Assembly: GCF_900230185.1 (NCBI RefSeq)
Contig: NZ_OCSR01000002.1
Coordinates: 1,426,001 to 1,490,000 of the forward strand
Direction of reading: 5' to 3'
DNA length: 64,000 bases
Origin: Burkholderia sp. OK233
Lineage (GTDB): Bacteria; Pseudomonadota; Gammaproteobacteria; Burkholderiales; Burkholderiaceae
Within the stretch, counting starts at the first letter, position 1, and every line of letters starts with the position of its first letter. Shown in pieces: positions 17,497 through 27,759 of the stretch. The notes beneath the pieces are model-generated. The model searched no databases, had not been told where the DNA came from, and worked only from the letters and a program-made list of their open reading frames with translations. Position numbers and translations under genes: made by a program.

Positions 17497-18651
17497 TTAG
17501 AAGCGGTGACGCAGACCGACCGTAGCAGCCGTCTGGTTCTTCGACGACGACGGCAGTTGCGTGTTGTCGCCGCTGTAGATCGAAGCTACACCGCCGTCGC
17601 CCATTGCGTGCTGGTACACAGCTTGAGCGTAGACGTCCGTACGACGCGACAGCGAGTAGTCAGCTTGCAGGCCGATCTGGTGGTAGCGAACCGACTCCGA
17701 ACCACCGTTTGCAGCAACGCCGTAGCCCTTGCCGTCCGTGAACGTGTAAGCAACGCCCAGGCCCAGAGCCGGGGTCACGTTGTACTTGCCGTTGACTTCG
17801 TAGTTGTTAGCGCGCAGCGATTGTGCACCACCGACGAAGTTGTCCGAACGCGATTGCGTCCATGCCAGACCCAGGGTAGCCGGGCCGAATGCGTACGAAC
17901 CAGCAACGCCGAATTCACGTTGACGGAAGCTGCCGACGTTGCCTGCCAGTGCGTTGACGTACGAACCGTCCGAAGCGCCGCCGTTAGCTGCGCCCGGGTT
18001 GTTCTGCTGTGCGTAAGCAGCGCCCAGGTGCAGGCCTTGCCACTGGTATGCAGCACCCACGCTGTATTCGCGGTTGTTTGCGAATGCGCCAGCCTGGTTC
18101 GAGAAGCCGTACGTGCCGCCGAACGTGAAGCCTGCGTAGTTAGCGCTCGAGTACTTGATCGAGTTGTTGACTGCGTAGCCGCCGTTCGTGCTCAGGTTGT
18201 CGTTGTTGAACGGGTGAGCGAAGTACGTACCGCCCCAGCTGCCCGTTGCGGTCAGCGGTGCCAGGTAGTCTTGTGCTGCGTCGTATTGACGACCCAGCGT
18301 GACCGTACCGAATTGCGCGCTCGACAGACCGACAAACGCTTGACGGTTGAACATGCCGTTGTTGTTAGCGAACTTGCCGTTGCCGATATTGAAGCCGCTT
18401 TCCAACGTGAAGATTGCCTTCAGACCGCCGCCCAGATCTTCCGAACCGCGCAGACCGAACATGCTTTGGTTGATGCCGCCGTTGCCTGCTGCCCACTTTG
18501 CGTTGCCGTGGCCGCTGCCGTTGGCGGGGGCGACGTTGCTGGTGTACGTCAGGCCTGCGTCCAGCAGACCATACAGGGTCACGCTGCTTTGTGCGTGAGC
18601 GACGGAAGCAAACGATGCGGCAACCGCAACGACGATGAGACTCTTTTTCAT
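17497..18651 (-). CDS. General porin, Gram-negative trimeric type
   Basis: 384 residues. The signal peptide MKKSLIVVAVAASFASVAHA ends in AHA before QSSVTLYGLLDAGLTY, the mature start typical of betaproteobacterial porins. The barrel shows FGLRGSEDLGGGLKAIFTLE and FVGLSSAQFGTVTLGRQYD, the conserved porin_4 blocks, and ends ATVGLRHRF with the C-terminal Phe used for outer-membrane assembly. A GGAG lies 9 bases before the ATG. Codon use is strongly biased, as for a highly expressed gene. Substrate specificity is unknown. A remnant of a related porin lies just downstream. Confidence 0.95.
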   Translation of the reverse strand: MKKSLIVVAVAASFASVAHAQSSVTLYGLLDAGLTYTSNVAPANGSGHGNAKWAAGNGGINQSMFGLRGSEDLGGGLKAIFTLESGFNIGNGKFANNNGMFNRQAFVGLSSAQFGTVTLGRQYDAAQDYLAPLTATGSWGGTYFAHPFNNDNLSTNGGYAVNNSIKYSSANYAGFTFGGTYGFSNQAGAFANNREYSVGAAYQWQGLHLGAAYAQQNNPGAANGGASDGSYVNALAGNVGSFRQREFGVAGSYAFGPATLGLAWTQSRSDNFVGGAQSLRANNYEVNGKYNVTPALGLGVAYTFTDGKGYGVAANGGSESVRYHQIGLQADYSLSRRTDVYAQAVYQHAMGDGGVASIYSGDNTQLPSSSKNQTAATVGLRHRF

Positions 18652-19574
18652 GCGTGGGACTCCAGTTCGATAAATTTACGCGGGGAGCGGGACCTGCCTC
18701 AGCAGCGCATGAATCATTCGCTGCCGCCCTGTTCGCCGAACCGTTTCGGATCAGCTGGGCACCCTTTAAACGAAGCGTGAGTGTAGGGGGAGACCCTAGT
18801 AGCGACGCCCGCAATTTACGCAACAGGATTTTTCAGAATCCGCAACAATCAAATCCAGACAGGCATTAAGTCTTTATCTTTCATACGTTTATCGAAAAAT
18901 GTGGAGGAAGGTATGCCTGCTCTGGACAAAAGTTATCCGCAACATCTCAATATTAAAGTTGTGTGAATGCAACAGCATTTAATATGCGTGACGTAATCGG
19001 GTCGGAACGTTTGAAAAGTGAGAGACATCTGATTGCTCGAAAATCAGGCAATTGCGATAGGCCTAATACGATGCGGTGTAAATTTATTTTGGAAAAGCGG
19101 GAACTTAATTGATTTAATGCAATCGCCGATTTAACCCCGGAATACTCCGAGAAACGGATATCTGCATTAGCCGTGATTAAAGCGGGCCGCGAATTGCGGC
19201 TCGGTTTGATGGAGTGGAGTCGGCGGGGTGATGCCTTCAGCACGGGCGTTGCCCGGAGGTGAACTGCGGCGCCCGCCGCCGCGTGACAAGAACCCGTGCT
19301 GAAAGCGGACGGCATACATCGAACAGCCTTCCGTATTCATTTAACGGCACAGTCGTGCACATTTTTTACACGGAGTTTCCCCTTCTTCCCGGTTGCCGGT
19401 TGCCGGTCCATAGGGCCCGCAGTGGAACCGGTTAGGCGTTAAGAGTCGGCGCACGCTTGCACCAGGTTCGCCGATCTCATTTCGAAGTGAAGCGCGATAT
19501 TGCCGCGGGAACATGCGACGCTTAATAAGCGGCATATTGCCGCATCTGATATTGGATTCTCACCACAAAACAAA
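18652..19574. other. Long gene-free region upstream of the porin
   Basis: Over 900 bases with no convincing gene; short frames here have no family features. It is AT-richer between about 18860 and 19180, probably the porin promoter region. A short direct repeat of GGTTGCC occurs near 19390-19408. I see no IS ends. Confidence 0.5.
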
Positions 19575-19600
19575 AAGGGTTCCGAAAACTCGGAACCCTT
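19575..19600 (-). terminator. Terminator of the tRNA gene
   Basis: AAGGGTTCCG (19575-19584) pairs with CGGAACCCTT (19591-19600). Read on the minus strand it directly follows the tRNA and runs into TTTGTTTTG. Confidence 0.85.
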
Positions 19601-19611
19601 CTTTACATCTA

Positions 19612-19699
19612 TGGTGGGCCGGGTCGGAGTCGAACCGACGGTGTCCTTTCGGAGGCGGATTATGAGTCCGCTGCCTGCAACCAGCACGGCGTCCGGCCC
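19612..19699 (-). tRNA. tRNA with anticodon CAU on a class II frame (tRNA-Ile2 or tRNA-Met)
   Basis: 88 bases including an encoded CCA. Acceptor GGGCCGG pairs with CCGGCCC; the anticodon stem is GCGGA/TCCGC with loop CTCATAA (CAU); the T arm is GTCGG-TTCGACT-CCGAC. The variable region is 15 bases and folds as TCC-GAAA-GGA, and the D stem has only three pairs (GCC/GGC). These are class II traits, unlike ordinary tRNA-Met or tRNA-Ile2. Base 8 is A and the D-loop base opposite is U, an exchange of the near-universal U8-A14 pair. C4 and C5 pair with G, as in tRNA-Ile2 substrates of TilS, so isoleucine is possible; identity is not proven. Confidence 0.85.
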
Positions 19700-19749
19700 A
19701 AGAAAAAGACCCGGTCATGAAGGCCGGGCCAATTCGTTGATTGGCCGAC

Positions 19750-19777
19750 ATACTACACGAAAAAGGGGCCTTCGCAA
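19750..19777 (-). promoter_or_regulatory. Candidate promoter of the tRNA
   Basis: On the minus strand TTGCGA and TAGTAT are spaced 16 bp, about 50 bases before the tRNA. The -35 lies inside the rpoD terminator hairpin. Moderate match only. Confidence 0.35.
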
Positions 19778-19813
19778 CCGCAACGCCCAAGCGAAGCAAC
19801 CGGAAGACCCCTT
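19760..19813 (-). terminator. Terminator of the rpsU-rpoD operon
   Basis: On the minus strand AAGGGGTCTTC pairs with GAAGGCCCCTT with a further internal pairing, and is followed by TTTTTCG. It lies 39 bases after the rpoD stop. Confidence 0.75.
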
Positions 19814-19851
19814 CAAAGCGCTACATCATTTCGCACGACCGCCTACTTCGA

Positions 19852-22242
19852 TCAATTCCCTTCGAGGAACGACTTCAGCTTGTCCGAACGGCTCGGGTGA
19901 CGCAGTTTGCGCAGCGCCTTTGCCTCGATCTGGCGGATCCGTTCACGCGTCACGTCGAACTGCTTACCGACTTCTTCGAGCGTGTGATCGGTGCTCATTT
20001 CGATGCCGAAACGCATGCGCAGCACCTTCGCTTCGCGCGGCGTCAGCGAGTCGAGCACGTCCTTCACGACATCGCGCATGCTGGCATGCAGTGCGGCGTC
20101 GGCCGGCGCAACCGTGTTCGTATCTTCGATGAAGTCTCCCAGATGTGAATCGTCGTCGTCACCGATCGGCGTTTCCATCGAGATCGGCTCCTTCGCGATC
20201 TTCATGATCTTGCGGATCTTGTCTTCCGGCATTTCCATCTTCTCGGCCAGCGTTGCCGGGTCCGGCTCGAGACCGGTTTCCTGCAAGATCTGACGCGAGA
20301 TGCGGTTCATCTTGTTGATCGTTTCGATCATGTGAACCGGAATCCGGATCGTACGGGCCTGGTCCGCGATCGAACGCGTAATGGCCTGACGGATCCACCA
20401 CGTGGCATACGTGGAGAACTTGTAGCCGCGACGATATTCGAACTTGTCCACCGCCTTCATCAGGCCGATGTTGCCTTCCTGAATCAGGTCGAGGAACTGC
20501 AGACCACGGTTCGTGTACTTCTTCGCGATCGAGATCACGAGACGCAAATTCGCCTCGGTCATTTCACGCTTTGCCTGACGCGCCTTAAGCTCGCCGGCCG
20601 CCATCTGACGGTTGGTTTCCTTCAGGTCCTTCAGCGGCAGCACGACACGCGCCTGCAAATCGAGCAGACGTTGTTGCTGTTCGCGAATCGCCGGAATGTT
20701 ACGCGTGAGGATCGCGCTATACCCGTGACCTTCACCGACGATCTTGTCAGCCCATTCCAGATCCGTTTCGCTGCCCGGGAAACGCGCAATGAATTCCGCA
20801 CGCGGCATGCCGCATTTGTCGACCACCGTATGCAGGATCTGACGCTCGACCTGACGCACTTCGTCCACTTGTGCACGCAACGTGTCGCACAGACGCTCGA
20901 CGGTACGCGCGGTAAAGCGGATCGTCATCAGCTCGTTCTGGATCGTTTCCTGCGCCTTCAGATACGACTTGGACTTGTAGCCTTCTTTCTCGAATGCACG
21001 ACGCATCTTGTCGAACCATTCGCTGATCATGGCGAACTTCTCGAGGGACGCACGCTTGAGCGCTTCCATCTGCGCTGCGTTGGCCGTGGCTTGCGCCGCG
21101 CCGTCGTCTTCTTCCTCGTCGTCCGTTTCCTCTTCCTCGGCTTCCTCGTCTTCGCTTTCGATCGCTTCCGCTTCCTGCGCCGAGAAGCCGTCTGCATCTT
21201 CCGCGTTGGCGTCGATGAGGCCGTCGACCAGTTCGTCGATGCGAATTTCCTCGTTCGCGACGCGCTCGGCCATCGCCAGAATGTCGGCGATCGTAGTCGG
21301 GCACGCGGAGATCGCCATCACCATGTGCTTGAGGCCGTCTTCGATCCGCTTCGCGATTTCGATTTCGCCTTCGCGCGTAAGCAGTTCGACCGTACCCATT
21401 TCACGCATGTACATGCGGACCGGGTCGGTGGTGCGGCCGAATTCGGAGTCGACGGTGGAGAGCGCGACTTCCGCTTCCTCCTCCACTTCGTCGTCTGACG
21501 AAGCAGCGGGTGCGTTGTCGTTCAACAGCAGCGTTTCAGCATCCGGCGCCTGCTCGTACACAGCCACGCCCATGTCGTTGAACGTGCTGATGATGCCTTC
21601 GATCGCCTCGGTCTCGGTGAAGTTGTCCGGGAGGTGGTCGTTGATTTCCGCGTACGTGAGGAAGCCGCGCTCCTTGCCGAGCTTGATCAACGCGCGCAAT
21701 TTGGCGCGGCGCTCTTCGAGTTCCTCGACGGTGCCCGGCTGCGACGACGCAAACGCGTCTTTCAGCAGCGCTTTTTCCTTCGCACGACGATCGCGAGCCT
21801 TGACCTTTTCCACCTTGCCGGGAACGGCCGCAGGGGTTTCTTCGGTCTGGGTTGCCTCGTCATCGACGGGTGTTTCGTTCAGCTTTTTCGTCATGGAGTT
21901 CGTCGTACCGGCTGTAGTCTCGACTCGCGGCTGTTGGACAACAGCCGGTTGAACCGTGGATACTGGAGTCTCGCGCTCTACCGCATCATCCTGCACGGCA
22001 GGCGCTTCCCTTGCGCTTCTGACACCCGGCCCTTTTGTGGCCGGTGGTGGTACAGCTTTCGCCGCCCTGACCGGCTCCGCTCGCGCAGCGGAAGTGGTCG
22101 AGGATTTCTTCCCGGCAGCAGGTGTGACGCTCGCGGCAGACGTTTTTCTGGGGGAAGAAGCTAACTTGGCCTCGGTGACCTTTCTGGTCGGCTCGTTCGA
22201 ACCTGTGCCTGTTGCTTTTTTCCCGCCTGGTGTCTTTGCCAT
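19852..22242 (-). CDS. rpoD: RNA polymerase sigma factor RpoD (sigma-70)
   Basis: 796 residues. Region 1.1 is recognisable at about 172-245 ([17 protein letters not shown]), region 1.2 near [19 protein letters not shown], then the acidic non-conserved region (runs of Glu and Asp), regions 2.1-2.4 ([30 protein letters not shown]), region 3 and region 4 ([20 protein letters not shown]). Before region 1.1 lies a ~150-residue extension rich in Lys, Ala, Thr and Pro that E. coli sigma-70 (613 residues) lacks. An inner ATG at 21894 would remove most of it, but AAGG precedes the outer start. Last gene of the macromolecular-synthesis operon, followed by a terminator. Confidence 0.97.
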   Translation of the reverse strand: MAKTPGGKKATGTGSNEPTRKVTEAKLASSPRKTSAASVTPAAGKKSSTTSAARAEPVRAAKAVPPPATKGPGVRSAREAPAVQDDAVERETPVSTVQPAVVQQPRVETTAGTTNSMTKKLNETPVDDEATQTEETPAAVPGKVEKVKARDRRAKEKALLKDAFASSQPGTVEELEERRAKLRALIKLGKERGFLTYAEINDHLPDNFTETEAIEGIISTFNDMGVAVYEQAPDAETLLLNDNAPAASSDDEVEEEAEVALSTVDSEFGRTTDPVRMYMREMGTVELLTREGEIEIAKRIEDGLKHMVMAISACPTTIADILAMAERVANEEIRIDELVDGLIDANAEDADGFSAQEAEAIESEDEEAEEEETDDEEEDDGAAQATANAAQMEALKRASLEKFAMISEWFDKMRRAFEKEGYKSKSYLKAQETIQNELMTIRFTARTVERLCDTLRAQVDEVRQVERQILHTVVDKCGMPRAEFIARFPGSETDLEWADKIVGEGHGYSAILTRNIPAIREQQQRLLDLQARVVLPLKDLKETNRQMAAGELKARQAKREMTEANLRLVISIAKKYTNRGLQFLDLIQEGNIGLMKAVDKFEYRRGYKFSTYATWWIRQAITRSIADQARTIRIPVHMIETINKMNRISRQILQETGLEPDPATLAEKMEMPEDKIRKIMKIAKEPISMETPIGDDDDSHLGDFIEDTNTVAPADAALHASMRDVVKDVLDSLTPREAKVLRMRFGIEMSTDHTLEEVGKQFDVTRERIRQIEAKALRKLRHPSRSDKLKSFLEGN

Positions 22243-22335
22243 CGCAATCGCCTTTTCGCCTTTGCTAGGAAAACCATTGAAAAAACAAACCGCTAGAAAC
22301 CTTTTATTATAGCACCGAGGTTTCTGCCATCTCGC

Positions 22336-24207
22336 TTACAGCCCGAGCTGGCGCTTCATCTCAGCCCGCTTCTGGTTGAGGCCCGTCAGCTCCGCAAACT
22401 CCTCCGGCGTGTGCCGGGATTGCCGCGAAAGCTGCTCGAGGCGATCGCAGTAAGCGTCGTATCGCATCTTCAGAATCGCCGCTTTCAGTTCCTCTCCGAC
22501 GATCCGTTCCTGCTCGCGCCGTTCCTCGATGACGGTCGCATCCTCCGGGTCCTTCAGCAGTAAATCCCGGACGTTTTCATCATAGTCTAGAATTTTGCGA
22601 AAGATTTCCTCGAAAGTTGGGGCATTTGCGCCGTTTCGCAATAGGTCGGACAGCAACTGAAACTCCGCCGAATCGCCCAGCGCGCGCGCATGCGTCGTCA
22701 CTTCTTCGAACAGCTCGCCGTGCCGCGTGACGCTCAGGAGCGCCTGTTCGGCTTCCTCGTCGAGCACTGTCACCGTTCGCGGATACATCACCAGATTGCG
22801 CAGCGTTTTTTCTTCGATCCCGGTGACACTGCGCCGGTCTTTGCGGGCCGGCGCCGATCGGGTGGCCGCAGCGATCCGGGCGTCGACTTCGCATAAAGCG
22901 GCCACTTCGTCGAACGGCACGTCGAGCCGGTCGGCGAACATATGCATGATCTGTGCGCGCAGCGCATTGGCCGGCAGTTGCTGCAGCAGCGGCTTCGCGT
23001 CGAACAGCGCGCGGGCCCGGCCTTCCGGCTGGTCCAGCTCCTTGCCGGTCAGCACCTCGTTCAGCATGAACTGCGACAGCGGCATGGCGCGCTCGACCTG
23101 CTCTGCGAACGCCTCCGTGCCGAATTCGCGCACGTAACTGTCCGGATCGTGCTCGGACGGCAAAAACAGGAACCGGATAGTCCGATTGTCCGCCGCGTGG
23201 GGCAGGCAGGCATCCAGCGCACGGCGCGCGGCGCGGCGCCCCGCCGAATCGCCGTCGAAGCTGAAGATGACCGTATCGGTCTGGCGCATCAGTTTCTGCA
23301 CATGAATCGGCGTGCAGGCCGTGCCGAGCGTGGCCACCGCGTTCTGGAACCCCAACTGGGCCAGCGCGACCACGTCCATATAGCCTTCGACCACCAGCAC
23401 GTAGTGCTGTTCGCGAATTGCCAAACGCGCTTCGAACAGCCCGTACAGCTCGCTGCCTTTGTTAAATAGAGGCGTTTCCGGCGAATTCAAATATTTGGGT
23501 TCGCCGCCGTCCAGCACGCGCCCGCCGAAGCCGATCACCTGCCCTTTCACATTGCGTATCGGGAACATGATCCGCTCGCGAAAGCGGTCGTACCGGCGGC
23601 TCTGACCTTGTGCGTCCGACTTTTCGCTGACGATCACAAGACCCGACTCGACCAGAGAATCGTCCCGATAGTTGGGGAACGCGGGTTCGAGGTTCTGCCA
23701 GCCGTCCGGTGCATAGCCAAGGCCGAACCGGGCGGCGATCTCGCCGGTCAGTCCGCGTTTCTTCAGATACTGGATCGCGACCGGCGCACCGCGCAGCTGC
23801 TTGCGGTAGAAATCGCAGGCGGTCTGCATGACATCGGACAGCGCGGTGGTCACTGCCCTGGATGCGGCCGGCGAATACCCGCCGGAGCCACCACCACCGC
23901 CATATCCCGGCGAAGGCTCGTTCGGCACGGTCAAACCGACCGATTGCGCGAGTTCGTTGACCGCCTCCGGGAACGTGGAGCCGACGTGCTCCATCAGGAA
24001 GCCGATGGCCGTGCCATGCGCGCCGCAGCCGAAACAGTGATAAAACTGTTTAGTCGGACTAACCGTAAACGAAGGGCTCTTCTCGTTGTGAAACGGGCAC
24101 AGCCCCATGAAGTTCGCGCCGCCCTTTTTCAACTGCACGTACCGGCCGACCACGTCGACGATATCGACGCGGTTGAGCAGGTCCTGCAGGAATGACGGTG
24201 GAATCAC
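22336..24207 (-). CDS. dnaG: DNA primase
   Basis: 623 residues. The N-terminal zinc-binding domain has Cys37, His40, Cys58 and Cys61 (CPFHNEKSPSF and CFGCG). The catalytic TOPRIM core includes VVEGYMDVVALAQLGFQNAV and the acidic FSFDGDSAGRRAARRA. The C-terminal region binds the DnaB helicase. It makes RNA primers for replication. A Gly/Tyr/Pro-rich insert (about residues 97-112) separates zinc and core domains. It sits between yqeY and rpoD in the classical operon order, with a 93-base gap to rpoD. Confidence 0.97.
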   Translation of the reverse strand: MIPPSFLQDLLNRVDIVDVVGRYVQLKKGGANFMGLCPFHNEKSPSFTVSPTKQFYHCFGCGAHGTAIGFLMEHVGSTFPEAVNELAQSVGLTVPNEPSPGYGGGGGSGGYSPAASRAVTTALSDVMQTACDFYRKQLRGAPVAIQYLKKRGLTGEIAARFGLGYAPDGWQNLEPAFPNYRDDSLVESGLVIVSEKSDAQGQSRRYDRFRERIMFPIRNVKGQVIGFGGRVLDGGEPKYLNSPETPLFNKGSELYGLFEARLAIREQHYVLVVEGYMDVVALAQLGFQNAVATLGTACTPIHVQKLMRQTDTVIFSFDGDSAGRRAARRALDACLPHAADNRTIRFLFLPSEHDPDSYVREFGTEAFAEQVERAMPLSQFMLNEVLTGKELDQPEGRARALFDAKPLLQQLPANALRAQIMHMFADRLDVPFDEVAALCEVDARIAAATRSAPARKDRRSVTGIEEKTLRNLVMYPRTVTVLDEEAEQALLSVTRHGELFEEVTTHARALGDSAEFQLLSDLLRNGANAPTFEEIFRKILDYDENVRDLLLKDPEDATVIEERREQERIVGEELKAAILKMRYDAYCDRLEQLSRQSRHTPEEFAELTGLNQKRAEMKRQLGL

Positions 24208-24285
24208 AGTGAATGACGCTACCTAAAAAGCTCAAGGCGGCGCACGCCGTCGAACAACGGCGCGCGCAGACCGGAAATACAGGAA

Positions 24286-24732
24286 TTACTTCGCGAGCGC
24301 GGCTTTGACTTGCGCCGAGACAGCAGTCATATCGGCGCGGCCGGCCAGTTTCGGCTTGAGCACGCCCATCACCTTGCCCATGTCCTGCGGGCCGGCGGCG
24401 CCGGTTTGCGTGACTGCCGCCTGAACTTCGGCAACGATCTCCGCTTCGGACATCTGCGCCGGCATGTAGGCGGACAGGATGGCCAGTTCGGCCTTTTCCT
24501 TGTCGGCGAGATCCGTGCGGCCAGCGGCTTCGAACTGGCTGATCGAGTCTTTGCGCTGCTTGATCATCTTGTCGATGACCGCGGTGATCGCCGCGTCGTC
24601 AAGGACGACGCGTTCGTCGACTTCGCGTTGCTTGACCGCGGCGAGCAGCAAGCGGATCGTGCCGAGACGCTCGGTCTCGCGCGCCCGCATCGCAGCTTTC
24701 ATGTCGTCGTTGATCTGGTCCTTGAGGCTCAT
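24286..24732 (-). CDS. yqeY: GatB/YqeY domain protein
   Basis: 148 residues from the ATG at 24732, which overlaps a GTG at 24735; AGGTGAG precedes. The protein is the helical YqeY unit (MSLKDQINDDMKAAMRARET, RLGTIRLLLAAVKQREVDER, YMPAQMSEAEI), related to the tail domain of GatB that contacts tRNA. Its role is not well defined. It regularly lies between rpsU and dnaG in betaproteobacteria, as here. Confidence 0.93.
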   Translation of the reverse strand: MSLKDQINDDMKAAMRARETERLGTIRLLLAAVKQREVDERVVLDDAAITAVIDKMIKQRKDSISQFEAAGRTDLADKEKAELAILSAYMPAQMSEAEIVAEVQAAVTQTGAAGPQDMGKVMGVLKPKLAGRADMTAVSAQVKAALAK

Positions 24733-24980
24733 CACTCACCTGAATGCGTTGAAAATTTAAAAACCGGCCGCTTACGGTACCAATGCGCCGTACCAATACG
24801 CTGCATCCAACACAAACGCCCGCTTGGGACTGCTTCCTCAAGCGGGTTGGCGCAATTTTGCGTAGTGGATGCGACCCTGCCGGCTGGCCCGAAGGGCCGT
24901 GTTTTCCGCGATGGCACCTGCTGTGCCGTCACCGTTGGATGTCGCCGCTCCGTTCGACAGGAACCGCGGCAACGCCAGAA

Positions 24981-25193
24981 TCAGTAGAACTTCTTTGGCA
25001 GCATCTGGCCACGCAGACGCTTGAAATGACGCTTAACCGCAGCCGCCTTCTTGCGCTTGCGCTCAGCCGTAGGCTTTTCGTAAAACTCGCGGGCGCGAAG
25101 TTCCGTCAGCAGCCCGTTTTTCTCCATCGTGCGCTTGAAGCGGCGCATGGCAACTTCAAACGGCTCGTTGTCTTTTACGTGGATCGTCGTCAT
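24981..25193 (-). CDS. rpsU: 30S ribosomal protein S21
   Basis: 70 residues, the standard S21 with [14 protein letters not shown]-type sequence (here [20 protein letters not shown]) and a very basic C-terminus ([20 protein letters not shown]). It binds the 30S platform near the anti-Shine-Dalgarno and is first in the rpsU-yqeY-dnaG-rpoD operon. The 248-base gap to yqeY contains a GGCCC-GAA-GGGCC hairpin near 24887, possibly an attenuation or processing site that lets S21 be made in excess. Confidence 0.97.
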   Translation of the reverse strand: MTTIHVKDNEPFEVAMRRFKRTMEKNGLLTELRAREFYEKPTAERKRKKAAAVKRHFKRLRGQMLPKKFY

Positions 25194-25225
25194 TTTTCAA
25201 TAACGGAACTTTGTAAAGGTTCAGG

Positions 25226-25254
25226 AGTATAGCAGAGCTTTCTCACAAAGCTAA
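25226..25254 (-). promoter_or_regulatory. Promoter of the rpsU operon
   Basis: On the minus strand TATACT (25226-25231) is a strong -10, 33 bases before the rpsU ATG. The -35 at 17 bp is weak (TTAGCT). Confidence 0.5.
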
Positions 25255-25261
25255 TGCGCCG

Positions 25262-26479
25262 TCAAGCCCCCAGAACGTACTCCGCGGCCGCCTGGCCGGC
25301 CGCCACGCCGGAGGCCCACGCCCACTGGAAGTTGTAGCCGCCGAGCCAGCCGGTCACGTCGACCGCCTCGCCGATGAAGTACAAACCCGGCGTGCGGGCG
25401 CTCATCATCGTTGCCGACGACAGGTCGCGCGTGTCGATACCACCGCGCGTGACTTCGGCCTTGCGATAGCCTTCGGTGCCGTTCGGGGTGAGCGTCCAGC
25501 GCGTCAAGGCCTCACCGACGCGGCGCAGCGTCTTGTCCGGCAGATCAGCCACACGCGCTTCGGCCGGAATCTGGTGGGTTTCCAGCCAGACGTGGGCGAG
25601 CCGTTGCGGCACCCATTCCGAGAGCAGATTGGCAATCTGGCGCTTCGTGCCGGTTTTGGCTTCCAGCAATGCGGTGGTGGCGTCCTGCTCGGGCAACAGA
25701 TTGACGTGAATCGGCTCGCCGGGCTGCCAGTAGCTCGAAATCTGCAGAACCCCTGGGCCCGACAGGCCGCGGTGCGTGAGCAGCAGGTCTTCGTTGAACT
25801 CGGCGCCGGTCTTTTTGTTGCCGGTTGCCAGTTGGACCTCCAGCGAGACGCCGGAGAGTGCCGAGAACGGCTCCCAGTCGGCCGGGGCGAAGGTCAGCGG
25901 AACCAGCGCGGGGCGGGTGTCGATCAGCTTGTGGCCGAATTGCTTGGCGAGACGGTAGGCGAAATCGGTAGCGCCGATCTTGGGGATCGACAGGCCGCCG
26001 GTCGCCACCACGAGCGCGCGCGCCGTGATCGGACCCGAATGGGTGTCCAGCGTGAACCGTCCTTCGGCGTCATGCCGCACCTCCTCGACCGCGAGCGGCG
26101 TGCGCCACGCGATGCGGCCCGCGTCGCATTCGTTCTTCAGTACGTTGATGACCGCATCGCTCGACTGGTCGCAGAACAGCTGCCCCTTGTGCTTCTCGTG
26201 CCACGTCACGTGATGGCGCTTGAGCAGCGCCATGAAGTCACGCGGCGTATAGCGCGCCAGCGCCGAGCGGCAAAAATGGGGGTTGGCCGACAGGTAATTG
26301 GCGGGCCCGGCGTACAGATTCGTGAAGTTGCACCGGCCACCGCCGGAAATGCGGATTTTCTCCGCGAGGCGCTGCGAGTGGTCGATCAGCACCACGCGAC
26401 GGCCGAGTTGCCCGGCCACGGCCGCGCACATCATGCCGGCCGCGCCCGCGCCAATCACTGCGATATCGAAGGATTCCAT
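25262..26479 (-). CDS. NAD(P)/FAD-dependent oxidoreductase, BaiN/HI0933 (YhiN) family
   Basis: 405 residues. The FAD-binding dinucleotide fold is at the N-terminus ([21 protein letters not shown]) with [14 protein letters not shown] about 45 residues later, the hallmark of the HI0933 family. The C-terminus carries the second FAD contact ([21 protein letters not shown]). Members are flavoproteins of poorly defined role; BaiN reduces unsaturated steroids. It is divergent from tsaD with a 133-base gap. Confidence 0.9.
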   Translation of the reverse strand: MESFDIAVIGAGAAGMMCAAVAGQLGRRVVLIDHSQRLAEKIRISGGGRCNFTNLYAGPANYLSANPHFCRSALARYTPRDFMALLKRHHVTWHEKHKGQLFCDQSSDAVINVLKNECDAGRIAWRTPLAVEEVRHDAEGRFTLDTHSGPITARALVVATGGLSIPKIGATDFAYRLAKQFGHKLIDTRPALVPLTFAPADWEPFSALSGVSLEVQLATGNKKTGAEFNEDLLLTHRGLSGPGVLQISSYWQPGEPIHVNLLPEQDATTALLEAKTGTKRQIANLLSEWVPQRLAHVWLETHQIPAEARVADLPDKTLRRVGEALTRWTLTPNGTEGYRKAEVTRGGIDTRDLSSATMMSARTPGLYFIGEAVDVTGWLGGYNFQWAWASGVAAGQAAAEYVLGA

Positions 26480-26612
26480 GGGGCCGCATTGTACCTGTGC
26501 GCCTGCGGCCCCCTGCCCGCGCTGCTATACTTTCAGGCTCGCCTTTTCACTTTTGGACGCCGGAGTGGCTTCACTCTCGCGCCCGCTCCAACCCACCCGC
26601 GACCCACCCATC

Positions 26613-27641
26613 ATGCTCGTTCTCGGCATCGAAAGCTCCTGCGACGAAACCGGTCTCGCGCTCTACGACACAGAACGCGGCCTGCTCGCACACGCGCTGC
26701 ATTCGCAAATTGCGATGCACCGGGAGTACGGTGGGGTGGTGCCGGAACTGGCGTCGCGCGACCATATTCGGCGCGCGCTGCCACTGCTCGAAGAGGTGAT
26801 GGAGCGCGCGGGCACGGTGCGCAGCGACATCGACGCGATCGCCTATACGCAAGGCCCTGGCCTCGCGGGCGCGCTGCTGGTCGGCGCGAGCGTCGCGAAT
26901 TCGCTGGCCATGGCGTGGGACAAGCCAACCATCGGCATCCACCATCTCGAAGGGCATTTGCTGTCGCCGCTGCTGGTGGACGAGCCGCCGCCGTTTCCGT
27001 TCGTCGCGCTACTGGTGTCGGGCGGCCATACGCAGTTGATGCGCGTGACGGACGTGGGCGTCTACGAGACGCTTGGCGAAACGCTGGATGACGCCGCCGG
27101 CGAGGCCTTCGACAAAACCGCCAAGCTGCTGGGCCTCGGTTATCCGGGCGGCCCGGAAGTGTCGCGGATGGCGGAATTCGGTACGCCCGGTGCAGTGGTC
27201 CTGCCACGCCCCATGCTGCATTCCGGCGACCTCGATTTCAGCTTCAGCGGGCTTAAGACCGCTGTCCTCACGCACGCGAAGAAGCTCGGTGGCGCGAATA
27301 TCTGCGAGCAGGCGAAAGCTGATCTGGCGCGCGGTTTCGTCGATGCGGCCGTGGAAGTGCTGGCAGCGAAATCGCTGGCTGCGCTCAAACGGACCAAGCT
27401 CAATCGACTGGTGGTGGCAGGCGGCGTCGGCGCGAACCGGCAACTGCGCGAAGCGCTTTCTGCCGCGGCGAAGAAACGCAATTTCTTTGTGCACTACCCG
27501 GATTTGTCGCTGTGTACGGACAACGGCGCGATGATCGCGTTGGCCGGCGCATTGCGATTGCAACGCTGGCCCGATCAATCGGGTAAAGACTACGCGTTCA
27601 CCGTGAAGCCGCGCTGGGATCTGACGTCCCTCGCACGCTGA
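26613..27641 (+). CDS. tsaD: tRNA N6-adenosine threonylcarbamoyltransferase TsaD
   Basis: 342 residues of the Kae1/TsaD ASKHA fold. It transfers threonylcarbamoyl from TC-AMP to A37 of tRNAs reading ANN codons, together with TsaB and TsaE. Metal ligands His111 and His115 ([13 protein letters not shown]) are at the same numbers as in E. coli. Further motifs are [32 protein letters not shown] and [13 protein letters not shown]. The start at 26613 gives the canonical [11 protein letters not shown]. Essential gene in most bacteria. Confidence 0.97.
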   Translation: MLVLGIESSCDETGLALYDTERGLLAHALHSQIAMHREYGGVVPELASRDHIRRALPLLEEVMERAGTVRSDIDAIAYTQGPGLAGALLVGASVANSLAMAWDKPTIGIHHLEGHLLSPLLVDEPPPFPFVALLVSGGHTQLMRVTDVGVYETLGETLDDAAGEAFDKTAKLLGLGYPGGPEVSRMAEFGTPGAVVLPRPMLHSGDLDFSFSGLKTAVLTHAKKLGGANICEQAKADLARGFVDAAVEVLAAKSLAALKRTKLNRLVVAGGVGANRQLREALSAAAKKRNFFVHYPDLSLCTDNGAMIALAGALRLQRWPDQSGKDYAFTVKPRWDLTSLAR

Positions 27642-27700
27642 ACCCGCAACGAGCCCGCGACGCCCGTCGCATACCGGGCGACACGACCGCAACCCCATAG

Positions 27701-27727
27701 AAAAAGCCGCTTCGAAAGCGGCTTTTT
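27701..27727. terminator. Bidirectional terminator between tsaD and folE2
   Basis: AAAAAGCCGCT (27701-27711) and AGCGGCTTTTT (27717-27727) form an 11-bp stem with T-runs on both strands, between two convergent genes. Confidence 0.92.
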
Positions 27728-27759
27728 CTATCTACGGCAAGCAAGACGCCAAAGCGTGA

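Noticed and set aside
17506-18780. 424-residue plus-strand frame over the porin
   Set aside because: Mirror of the highly biased codons of the porin gene; composition (Val, Arg, Cys, Ala) is not protein-like.
18953-19315. 120-residue minus-strand frame in the long gap after the porin
   Set aside because: No ribosome-binding site, no family features and AT-rich biased composition.
21100-21200. Repetitive tract in rpoD as a tandem repeat
   Set aside because: It encodes the ordinary acidic non-conserved region of sigma-70.
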